64,000 nucleotides of DNA, from positions 3,458,501 through 3,522,500 of the forward strand of contig JAPTOF010000004.1 of assembly GCA_028554755.1 (NCBI GenBank). Reading direction: 5' to 3'. The number at the start of each line of letters is the position of its first letter. Positions within the stretch are counted from its first letter, which is position 1. The DNA is from Cordia subcordata. Lineage: Eukaryota; Streptophyta; Magnoliopsida; Boraginales; Cordiaceae. The translations under genes were made by a program, and so were the position numbers. Shown here one piece after another: positions 48,127 to 58,656 of the stretch. Below the pieces are notes generated by a model. The model did no database searches and was not told the DNA's origin. It saw only the letters and a program-made list of their open reading frames with translations.

Positions 48127-48451
48127 TTAGTTTTTTTAAAAGTTTGAATTTTATGAATGACTGAGATTATCTGATCCACGCATATATTGTTAAAATTTTC
48201 TCATATTAATATTGGAGACCATTTGATATAAGAGGATCTTAATTTATTTTTCTGACCCAATAGTGTTATTTGCCCAATCTATTGCAAAATGTAAGATGCA
48301 AATTTGTTTCTTTAACTTGGTTGTTAATTGAATGACTTCTACAGCCTAATTAATACAAATTTATGAAATGTAACAAATAATTTCAATTATGATATTTAAT
48401 AAATTACAATCGTCTCTCAATTAATGTTTGTAACATTAAGTGTATGACTTA

Positions 48452-48658
48452 GGACTTGTTCAAACAGGCTTTTTTTTAGCAACACTTTTCTTAATAACTT
48501 TTTAAAAAGTGTTTTTTTGAAAATATTAAAAATTCTGATTTATAAAAAAAAAAAATTATATTTAAGTTTTTTTTTAATTTTTAACTTTCTTAAAAACTAA
48601 ACTAAATAATTATAATATAAACAATATATATAAAAAAAAAGTCAATCCAAACAATCGC
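48452..48658. mobile_element. MITE, GGGCTCGTTTGGATTGA family (worn copy)
   Basis: GGACTTGTTCAAACAGGC at the left and AAAGTCAATCCAAACAATC at the right enclose a body with TTAATAACTTTTTAAAAAGTG and TTAAAAATTCTGATTTA phrases shared with the family. Boundaries are approximate. Confidence 0.55.
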
Positions 48659-49218
48659 TAGAGCGTTAAGACTTCCTTATGGAAAACAAAAACCGCGTTA
48701 CCTGCTGCTGAGCGCAATAAAAAAATGCACCGCAGCAGCCACGCATACAGCGTTGGTTGCTCGTACAACAAAGCCACACACACCAAATTTACACCACCCA
48801 CGTACCAACAGATTCCATTTGTTTTTCATACCGTCAAACCACGCGTAAGCTCTAGTCAAACCTCATATCATACACCCCCAAAAAAATAGCAAAAACAAAA
48901 AAAAATTTGTCCTCATATGACACCTTCCTCATAAATAGAAAAGCAAAATGCAAAATTTATTTCATTCTTATCATTTAATAAAATTGTAATCTCCATCATG
49001 AAAAGTTAATTGTGATTTACACATCTTGCCAACTGAGGCGTGTTGGTAATCTTGTAGGGCCACGGTTGGGGGTGCTTAAAAGGGAAAAAAGCGGTCCCCC
49101 GAAACGATAAAATGGCTTAAACTCCATAGCACGTATAAAAAAAAGTCATAGTCTACTATCAATTCAAACACTTAGCCGAACGAAAAAAAAAAACCAAATT
49201 CTAGAAACCACCAGCGCA

Positions 49219-49225
49219 TATAAAA
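49219..49225 (+). promoter_or_regulatory. TATA box of the PDLP gene
   Basis: TATAAAA lies 65 bp upstream of the start codon in a short leader-rich context (GCGCATATAAAACAAAACCC). Confidence 0.65.
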
Positions 49226-49289
49226 CAAAACCCTTCAAAATTCTTGCAAAAACAATCATCAATTCTATCAAGTTTTCGATCATTCTCAC

Positions 49290-50655
49290 ATGGGTCCGGC
49301 TCAATTTCTCAGGGTCTTCTTGATTTTATGTTTGTTTGCGGTTTTGGGTTCTGGTGCAGATCAGACTAGCTTGGTGTACAAAGGCTGTGCTGACCAGAAA
49401 TTTCAAGACTCAACTGGGGTGTATACACAGAACCTGCAGACACTATTTGATAGCTTGGTGGCTCAATCTGGTAGCTCAAAGTTCTACAATACCACCTCAG
49501 GCGATGGCCAATCAGCAATCCTCGGACTATACCAATGCAGAGGCGATCTCTCAAATTCAGACTGCAAAAATTGCGTCAAAAAAACCCCACAAATGGCGAA
49601 AAAGCTCTGCGGCGAAGCCGTGGCGGCGAGAGTCCAGTTGGGTGGGTGTTACATGAGGTACGAGGTGGCCGGATTCAGACAGGTGAGTGGGACCGAGTTG
49701 CTGTACAAGGTTTGTGGGTCGACTCAGGCGAGTGGGGCCGGGTTTGGGGACAGGCTGGACACGGCTCTCGGGGAGATTGTGAAGGGTGTTGGGAATGGGA
49801 ATGGGAATGGGAATGGGTTTTACGCGGGTGGGTATGAGTCGGTTTACGTGTTGGGTCAGTGTGAAGGTGATTTGGGGTCTGGTGACTGTGTGGACTGTGT
49901 GAAAAGTGCCATCCAGAGATCGACAAGTGAGTGTGGTTACTCCATTTCTGCTCAAATCTACCTCCAAGAATGCTACATTAGCTACTCTTACTATCCCAAT
50001 GGTGTTCCCAGACAGTCCATGTCACCAGGTAAATTTTTAAAACTCTGTTGGATTAGCCAAACTTGGTATTATGCTTTTTGTCTGGATCAGGGGTTTGAGT
50101 CGTGAAAATAGTCTCTTATGAAAGTAACAAAATTGAGGCCCCCAAGGATGCCCCGGCGATGGTGTGGAAAAAACACCAATTGTGTGTGGGTTTGAGCCGC
50201 GTCAACAACTACTAGGTTAAGTGCACCAGGTTTATCAATTGTGCTCGAGTTCCATTGGGTGTCCAAGAATTGGACTCCGCCAATTGGAGTTTTCATACAT
50301 GTGATTTGTTACTATATTACTTCATCTTAATTTGAATTATTTACTTAGGTTTTGAATAATCTAGATGTTAAATTTGATGGGGAAGATAAGTGAAGCGAAG
50401 ATTGGTGAATGTCGTTGTCACTTATTTATTTTGTGTATATATAAGTGGGGTCTCTAAATGTTTACTATACACGGATAGCTTTTAATCTCTAATTCAATTA
50501 TTTTAATTGGTGTAGGGACAAAGGTGAACACACAGAAGACCATTGCAATTGTTTTGGGAGGGATCGTTGGTGTGGGATTACTAATTGCCTGCTTGTTGGT
50601 TACAAAATCAGCTTTTAAGAAGAAGAGCCATTATAACAAGTATGGAGGATATTAA
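49290..50655 (+). CDS. Plasmodesmata-located protein (two DUF26/Gnk2 domains, one membrane segment)
   Basis: Exons 49290-50028 and 50516-50655 join in frame to 292 residues. An N-terminal signal peptide (FLRVFLILCLFAVLGSGAD) precedes two DUF26 domains. The first carries LYQCRGDLSNSDCKNCVKK and LGGCYMRYE; the second carries LGQCEGDLGSGDCVDCVKSA and LQECYISYSYYP. Both keep the C-X8-C-X2-C spacing. A GNGNGNGNG linker, with repeated GGGAAT codons in the DNA, sits between them and is probably length-variable. Exon 2 encodes a membrane helix (IAIVLGGIVGVGLLIACLLV) and a short basic tail (KSAFKKKSHYNKYGGY). No kinase follows, which separates PDLPs from cysteine-rich receptor kinases. PDLPs sit at plasmodesmata and restrict cell-to-cell traffic, often through callose, in defence and development. 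I cannot assign the PDLP number. Confidence 0.93.
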
Positions 50656-52465
50656 CCAAAAAGGAAAAAGACCAAAAAAAAAAAAAAAATGGCATGGAGG
50701 CTTAAGGTAAGTATGGTTCCTATTTAAGCTCTTTTCTTTCTGCTTTTAATTCAGTTTTTTTGAGATTCTTGATTGCTTTGTTATTATTATTGTAATGTTA
50801 CGAGAAAAATCAAATTCTGGGATTAGGTGGCTAACATGATTGAAGGGTGAAATTGTGCAGATGTTTCGAGGTGGGTATGGGAAAGAGAAGTGTAGAGAAG
50901 TGTAAAGAGTTAGAGATTTATTGGTGGGCTGTAAAGGGCAAAGAAGATTAGCAGAAGAGGAGGGGTGATTTGATCTTTTCTTCTCCTCCAAGTCTTTTTT
51001 TTTTTTCACTTTTTTTTTTTTTAGTTTAAATTTTTAGTACAGATGGGTAGGCATGAGATGTAGTTTGCTTCTCTCTTAAAGAAATGAATGTACATCCACA
51101 AATTAGAAATGCAATGTGAATTGATACAGCTTGCTTTTCAACAAAGTATATGCTATTATTGCTTCACACCATGAAAAAAGCAAATAATTTTTGCCTCTTT
51201 TTAGGCCAAAATTAAAGCTATGCGCCATCCTTCTTTATTTCTTTTGCTTCTGGGGGTCCAAGTGGTTGCAAAACCAATGTGGACAATTTGTCTATTTTCA
51301 TCTTTTCAGTAAATTTTATCTTAATATTATTGTACTCCACAAATATTTCAAGCAAAACTCGGCCTCGATACTATTAGATAGTTCAATACTAATAGATCAC
51401 TTTCGTGATATTATTACGTTTAGCAATATCTAAGTTTGTGATCGTGTTTAACCTTAAGAGGATATGCGTAATGCACCAATAATTTCAGTAGGCTTTTCCA
51501 TAATTGCACAAAGCAACAAATATTATATTGGGGTATCTTTATCGGTACAAATCCTGCAGAGTTCTTTATGCATTTCGAGTACTATCAGTCATTTTCAGTT
51601 GCTCACTCCGAGCTATGGGTGTCTTTTGATTCTTGGTGTTTTTAATCAATTCTATTTTTAAATGACCAATGACTAAGAAGATTATTTCTCCAAGTTGCCC
51701 CCTTTTTATTGATGCGTCTAGAACGATTGTGAATTCTAACAACGCATATATTATTAATGCCCAGTTGCAATGTAAGCCAAAGTTGGACAAAAATCTTTCA
51801 CCACAATTATATGGACTCCACGATAACATTATTTGTTGGGGAGAAAATTTAGATAAGCAATCATAAGAATAAAGGTGAATAACTCAAATATGGACGAGAC
51901 AAAGCATCCACCACAATAAGAGCTTCTCTTTTCATCTTTCTATGTTTCTGCCCTTGTTGGGGAAGATTCACAGATCTGCTCAATCCACCCGGCCTGAATT
52001 TGAGGATCCACCTTTGTAGAGAAAAGTAATAGCTTTAAAAAAAGAAAACGAAACCCATTAGTATAGTGGACTCACTTTGAAATTTATCGTATGTTTATTC
52101 CGTATATATTTGCATAATATATTCGAATATTTTCAGAATCTTTCATGCCACATAATCTTTATCGGGAAAACACGAGGAAGCGTTTCAGCAACTTGCTTTA
52201 TAAAACATGGGGCTTAAAGTTTTCCAGCTATTTTATTTCTCTGTGCACATTCGAACTGGATTTACAATGTTGATCCTTGAATTTCATCTCTCATAGGGTG
52301 GTTTTAATTTTATGTGGGAGATGTAAAATTAAGAGTGATTCAAACCAAACACGAGCGATGATGTCCTTTACTTTTGATTTGCTTTAGAACTAGAGAACTA
52401 GGAGAAGTACAAGCTAATAATAAGTCCAAATCGCACTAGAATCAGTGAGAATGTAAGACAGAAAA

Positions 52466-52696
52466 GGACTTGTTTGAAGGTGTTTTTTCAAAAACAAATT
52501 TTTCTATACTTTTCTTTTAAATATTTTTTTAGGAGTTGAAATTTTTTACTTTTGAAAAGAAAAAAAAAAGTTGTTTAAGAGTTTTAAATTTTTTTTAAAA
52601 AAGTCAATCAAATTATTTATTGCAAAAGAAAAACTATGTGAAGGGAAAAAGTGTTCTTTTACCCAAAAAAAAAAGAAAAGAAAATCCAAATAGTCC
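52466..52696. mobile_element. MITE, GGGCTCGTTTGGATTGA family (worn copy)
   Basis: GGACTTGTTTGAAGGTG at the left and AAAATCCAAATAGTCC at the right are inverted ends; the body has TTTTAGGAGTTGAAATTTTTT and TTTAAGAGTTTTAAATT phrases as in the family. Confidence 0.6.
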
Positions 52697-53855
52697 GATA
52701 AGCTCATCAATGTTTTAGAAGTAGAGAACTGGGCTCTTTTTGGAATTTCTTTTCATTGAAAAAGATCTTGAGAAATATTTTTTTCAAAGTACTTTGATTA
52801 TTTTAACTTAAAAAAAAACTTAATTCTCAATATAGGAAGTTAAACTGTTCAAAAAAAAATTCTAAAAATTATACAATAAAGTATTTGAAATATCAACGCA
52901 ACCGAGCCCTTAATCGATAAGCAATTGATATAGGAATGTGACTCTGCACCAATAGCTTTAGAGCCTGTTTGGCTCTGCAGTTCATAAGCTTTTAGAAAAA
53001 AATAACCATGGCATATTTTTTACTATTTATAACTTATAAGCCTCAAATAAACTTAGCCAAACATGCTGTTAGTAGACTACCATTAATTTTGTCGGGTCAA
53101 AAGAACCGTCGAAAGGGAAGAACATTTTCTAACTTATTGAACATCGAATTAGACTTTTATCCACTTCATGTTCACTCTCCAGAGAAAATAAAAAAACTCC
53201 TCGATATTTTCACAGGGCAACATCTCCTACTGGCTAATACTATAAGCATCTGCTCAAAGGGTCCTTTGTAAATGAATAATGAGGTTCAAGATTATTTATT
53301 ATCTGTAGCATGTGATGAACAACGCATTTAGTTTTTGGAAGTAGTTGCATGTATATTTTTGAATTCATGCATGCTTGAACATTTCAATTTTGTTCAACAA
53401 CTTTGTGTTCTGGACTTTATTGCATACGAACATTTCTAGAATTTTCAAAAGTAATATCAAGAATAGGTGTAGCACAATTACGCAAATTACGACAAGATTT
53501 TATATAGTTAAAGTCAACTTCAATTTGAAGGTTAAAATTGGAAGACTATATGTTTTAAATCATTGGTATCAAATTATATTTGTTTGATTATATATTTCAA
53601 AGCTTATGTGCTTTACGTTAATAAACAATTAAAAACTAAGAAGTGGCAGCTGCTACCACACTCACTATGGTGAGTTCGTTCCTTTCAAATTTTATCTAAA
53701 GAATATAATTCAAGTGAATTGAAATTTCTTTCATATTTTAAATGACACATGAGTTGTGATTGTTCTTAGTGTCATGATAAATATATTTTAGTTCTTGAAA
53801 AACCAAGAAAGTTATTAATTAGATGGCTAGATAAGTAAATGTCTCTAAGAAAGCA

Positions 53856-54055
53856 CCCCCCCCCCCCCAATTCACTAGCTTTTGTTCGTTTCGTAAACTT
53901 GTTGGTGGAGCCATGGAGGCGAATCTACGGTCCACGATGAAGTATTGGGTAATTATCTTTTTCATGATAATGATTTAGCTTCAAATCTTGGGGTGGGGGG
54001 TTTGGTTGGGGTAGGATTTTTTCCCAACCCCCCCCCTCCCTCGCTAAGTGAATCG
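53856..54055. repeat. Inverted repeat with C/G homopolymer tracts and G-quadruplex motif
   Basis: A 13-base C run followed by AATTCACTAGC (53856-53879) is mirrored by GCTAAGTGAATCG (about 54039-54051). Within it, GGGGTGGGGGGTTTGGTTGGGG (53992-54013, 22 bases) is followed by TTCCCAACCCCCCCCC, so the strand could form a hairpin or a quadruplex. Whether this is a transposon is unclear. Confidence 0.55.
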
Positions 54056-54093
54056 ACAGCTTGGCGAGACTTAAAAGTATAAAATTAAATTTA

Positions 54094-54637
54094 GGCTCTG
54101 TTTGTTTTGCAAAAAACATTTTTTAGGAAATATAATTTTTACATTTTTCGGTGTTTAGTTGTTAAAAACAAAAAAATCAATGAAAAATATTTTTGTAGTT
54201 AATGGAAAATAAAGTAATTTTTTTGAAAAATGTTTTCTTTTTTAAAAACAAAATAATATTTTTCAAACAATTATCAAACCTCTTCACCCTAGCCCCCGAA
54301 CCCTACCCCCTGTCCAGCACCCAACCCCACCCCCACTCCAACCTTCGCTCCCACCTTAGCTTCTTACCTCCCAGGCCCGGCACCTAGGACTTGGCCTCGA
54401 CCTCCCAACTTTCTGCCACCTAGGACCCGACACCCCTGCCTCAACCCTTGGACCTGGCCCCTCTCTCACTAGCGCACATAAGTATATTTTTTAATGTCAT
54501 TAAAAATATTTTTCAATTAATTTTTACGGTGACAATCAAATATTGAAAAAACTTTTCCAATGAAGACATTTTCTAGAAAAAAAATCAATGAGAAACATTT
54601 TCCAAAATAAATTATTTTTTGCAAAACAAATGGAGCC
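54094..54637. mobile_element. Tourist/PIF-Harbinger MITE with a pyrimidine-rich core
   Basis: Ends GGCTCTGTTTGTTTTGCAAA and, inverted, GGCTCCATTTGTTTTGCAAA are flanked by TTA at 54091-54093 and 54638-54640. The 544-bp body has symmetric arms and a contrasting C-rich core (54286-54475) of CACCC, CCCTA and ACCCC motifs, unlike its AT-rich arms. No coding capacity. Confidence 0.88.
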
Positions 54638-54640
54638 TTA

Positions 54641-56890
54641 GTATTCACACGTTGATTTTTTTTCCAAATGGAAAAGTAGGTTACATTTGAGTTCCGTATT
54701 TTTTTGTTTATATTTTTACAATAAATAAAATAATATTGATAGAAAAAAAAATCATCTCATTGTTTTTTCCACTTTTAGAAAACGGAGATCGATTTTCTAG
54801 TAAATCAAATGAAAACAAAAGCTAAAAGTTACTTCATCATCTTCTGAGCGGTGCTTTCTTAACAAACACACACAATTTTCCCCGTATGCATATATACACC
54901 CACAAATATCACACATACCAAACATTTGAAAAAACACACAAAAAAAGAGAAAAAAGAAAGAAGACAAAACATGCACTGGTGCAGACAAGTAACATAGGGC
55001 ATATAAGCTAAAATACATACAAACACGCACAAATAATTCTTTTTATGTTTTATTTATTGGAAAATATTTTATATTTTGTCAACGAAACACATTTTGTGAA
55101 AGTTTACGAAACTGAAAATAAAAACCAAAAATTTCAAAACCTAACTTTTTAGCTTAAAATACCTTCAAAAAACACATATTTTCAAAATATGCAGCACAAC
55201 TCATTATTTAGTGCCTGAAGTCTTTTATTGGACTTCATTTTCCCCTTACAAATCTATCTATTGATACTGTATATCAAAACAACTACTAGGGATAAATATA
55301 ATTTGGTTTGGTTTAGCTTTAAACCAAACTCCCCATAAAAAATAGTTGTTTTCCTTAAAAACTAAAGAGTTAATTTCTAATTATATAAAATAAGTAGATA
55401 ACCAAACCAAACCAATATAGCTGAATCTAGTTTAGTTTGGTTTCAAATTTTATTTTAAAAAATAACAAAAAATTCATAAAAGCAATAAAATAAACTTTGC
55501 ACGATAATTTCGAAAACAAAGCATTAGCACATAGATTAACTTTGATTTACCATCTATATTGCAAGTTTAGCTAATCTACACATAAAATGAGGGTTGAACA
55601 TAGTTCTACATCTATATAAAACTAACCCGTTATTTTTAACTATATAAAATGATCAAAGTAAATCAAAATTTTTGATTATTTTGTTAAATTAAAATTTTTG
55701 ATTAATTTGGTTGATTTAACTAGTCCATATTCACCCCTAACAGGCCTTCAAATTTTGGATTTGCTTCTCAAATTTCCAAAGCATTGTGTCTTGCCATGTG
55801 CCACATTGTTCAACAATCTTATCATGCAAAAAAAAAAAAAATGTTACAGACCAATTCACTAAAATATCCCTTGCACTAACCCCCCCCCCCCCCCCCAAAA
55901 TTACACGCTTTCGATTACAAAAATAAAAAAAATCAGTATGATTTATACAATGTCAATTAATTTTTAAATTCAAGTACAAAATTAAAAATATTAATATGAA
56001 TTTATACAATGTCAATAAATTATTAAAATTTACTATTTTAAATCAATGTTATATTTTTGTATAATATATAAGAAAATTAAGAAAATAATTGTAGAATTTT
56101 GTATACATTCTCCAAAGTAGTTGAAATACATTAATCACAGTTTGTTCTATTTTAATTTCTTACTAAAAGCATTAATGTTATAAATGAACCGAAGCAATAT
56201 TTAGTGTGCAATAATTTAAAAGTGAATGAAAAAATCCAAGTTGAGTCAAAAAATAGACAAATAAATATTATTTTCAATGAAATAACAACACAAATTATAG
56301 TAAGATGTTAATTAAATTGAGATATTTCAAAACTAATTATCAATAGGTTACCTCTTTAAACATATAATATTAAATTTATATTAAAACTTGTACATCACAC
56401 AAATCATGTACTAGTAGTATATAAGTGTGTGTTCCTTTTCCTTCTAGGGTTGATTGACTAATATACAGGGCTTGTTTGGATAATTTTTCTTTTTATATAT
56501 AAAAAAAGCACAAATTTTTTGAAAAAAAATTATTTTTTTTACAATAACTATTTCGCTTAGCTTCCAAAAAAGTCGAAACATTGAAAGAAGTTCATTTATA
56601 ATTTTTTCTAAAAGTCAGGAATTTTAGTTTATTAGAAAAGTACTTTTTTCTAAAGTTATTTTAAAAAGTGCTTTTGAAAATAGCTTCCTCCCAACTTTGA
56701 AAAAAAAAAAGAAAAAGAAAAAAGAATAAAAAGGAAAGAAATATCATAGAACGCTGTAGAAAGCCGAACCCTTCAGATTATGTGGTTCGTACGTAGTAAT
56801 CCACCAGACCCAACCCAAACCTCATCGCACTCTCAGAACCAGGTACAATCAACAGCCTTTTACAACTAAATTTAGCCGCTACTTAGCCAT
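54641..56890. other. Intergenic with MITEs, upstream of PRP39
   Basis: Contains a hAT-like element (55287-55739), a 17-base C run (55880-55896) and a worn MITE starting GGGCTTGTTTGGATAATTTT at 56468. No coding region is supported. Confidence 0.5.
55287..55739. mobile_element. hAT-like MITE
   Basis: Ends TAGGGATAAATAT and, inverted, TAGGGGTGAATAT enclose 453 bp with repeated GGTTTGGTTT / AACCAAACCAA subterminal motifs. No clear target duplication was found. Confidence 0.65.
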
Positions 56891-56893
56891 CAC

Positions 56894-57077
56894 TATAAAA
56901 ATCCCCCATTCCCCCATTTCCGTGCCCTACCCTTTCGAAGCAACAAACCCAAGCAATTAAAAAAAAAAAAACCCACGGAAAAAAAAAAGAAAAAGAGAAA
57001 GAAGAAAAACCCTCCGTTAACATCCTTCGCAAAGTCTCTCGAAGCTTCTTCGCCGTCCTCTCGCCGTTGTCTCTCCG
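56894..57077 (+). promoter_or_regulatory. PRP39 TATA box and non-coding first exon
   Basis: TATAAAA lies at 56894-56900; the leader follows, ending with the donor CTCCG|GTATGT at 57077/57078. The 5'UTR intron probably runs to CATGCAG at 58620, since the start codon lies at 58657. The 1.5-kb intron itself shows no other gene. Confidence 0.6.
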
Positions 57078-58656
57078 GTATGTTCCGTCGTCCTCCTTCC
57101 ATTTTTACCCTCGCTCTTCGATTGTAATTGCCTACAATTACGCCTAAATTTTTTTTTTTTCATTTCTGTTTCTTTAATAGTATGTTTTATGCATATCTTC
57201 TACTACAGTAATGATGTTGTAATTTTTTCCACTGTAAGTTTTAGCATGTGAGGGTTTGCAATTCTTGTAATGATGAGTGTTGCTGTGAGTATATATTCGA
57301 GTTTCAGTTTAGTTTATTTTAATTTTCTTATGTGTTGAGTAATTTGTTTAAGTTATTTAATGAATAGAGATCTGTTCAAGAATTAAGTACCAGAAAGCCG
57401 AACCATACGATTTGCATATTTGAGGCTAAGGCTTATTTGTAATTTTTAAGTTTTGAAAGTGTAAATGTTAGAGTTCTTCGAGTATATACTTGCTTTAGAA
57501 CGTGTTTATGCTGAGTATTACCGGTAATAGAAGTCATTGGTTTATGGCATTGTTGTCTATTTATGGTTTTGGCTGTTCGTGTATGTATTAAGGACTTGAA
57601 GTAAGGAAGTTGTTTGTCCTGTGGAAGTTTCTGATTAATGCCGCCAAAAATGTAAAGACCAAGAGATGAAGAGGAAGGCAGGTGCTTACTATGAGAAAAA
57701 TAGTGACGTTAGTGAGGAGATTTGTGCTGTCTCAGTAAAAATGAAAGTTGATGTGTGGTGTTATGTTTTAAATTCTTGGAAGGGAATGGTAGTCTCTAGC
57801 TTCAATATTTTTTTTTTTGGGGGGTGGGGGGAATGATTTTATAATTTTCTAGTCATTGTGATATGGGAAACGATGTATCTTCTTCAATGAAGTTGCGAAT
57901 CAGTTACTCGATATGGAAACAAAAAGAATTGATCTTAAGGTAATTTTGTGTCCCAAAAGGGAGGAAAACCTTGTTGAGTACTGCCAAAGGAGAAAACTTT
58001 GGAGCACGAAACTGGTTTCAGGTTGCATATGAATAAAAGGAACATCATCTTGAAGAAGGTAACATAGTCATCCATCTAGTGGCTCTACCATGACAATTCC
58101 CAGCCGCCCTGATATTACATAGGTTGGGGATGTCTGTCGAGATTTTGTTTGTGGAGGATGCTCTATTCAGCCCTTTGTGATGAATGTAATAAGCACAGGA
58201 GAGCTTCGTTGGGTTTTTGATTAGTAAATGAAGTTAAGCATATACTTTATGAGAACCTGAGGAGGCAGAGTGCTTTTGCACTAGCTTTTTCACTTTTATC
58301 TCAGGGAGAAATGTTGAAACTCGGTAAAAAGTGAAAAACTATGGTGTGCTTCTATGATCTGTGTGGAAATTTGTTAGATACTCTCTCCCATTCCTCTTTG
58401 GGGTTTTCTTTTAAACTATTGCATTACTCACGGGACTTTAGTACATTAAGGACTTATAACATGAAAGTGCATACTAGTTTAGGGTGAACCAAGGGGGATT
58501 CCTCCTTGATGACTAGTAAGTCCATGGTAAGCCAGTGGGAGCATTATTGTTGTCAAAGCCATACTTATCCTATGTTTTATCTTTTTTGCTAACTTTGTGC
58601 GTGGTCCTCCAATCATGCAGCTTGTTGTGTGGAAGTAGAGAATTTCCTTTATTGCT

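Larger units (their letters stand above)
41201..49200. other. 8-kb gene-free, repeat-rich region
   Basis: AT-rich DNA with MITEs, Helitron ends and many microsatellites (separate entries). A GC-richer patch at 46950-47110 reads YILPCMQHAVVAYTNGITAI on the plus strand, without recognisable homology. No gene can be supported. Confidence 0.6.
50656..54090. other. Intergenic, PDLP 3'UTR and MITEs
   Basis: The PDLP 3'UTR probably ends by about 51.1 kb. A MITE-like unit (52731-52909) has ends GGGCTCTTTTTGG and CAACCGAGCCC. A short element near 52962-53068 has GAGCCTGTTTGGCT opposed to AACTTAGCCAAACATG. A frame at 53008-53271 starts inside it and shows no known motif. No gene is supported. Confidence 0.5.

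Noticed and set aside
49557..49967. 136-codon open frame antisense to PDLP
   Set aside because: Shadow of a GC-rich coding exon; the sense frame has clear DUF26 motifs and splicing.
53008..53271. 87-codon frame
   Set aside because: Begins within a MITE-like sequence, has no known motif and no promoter or splice context.
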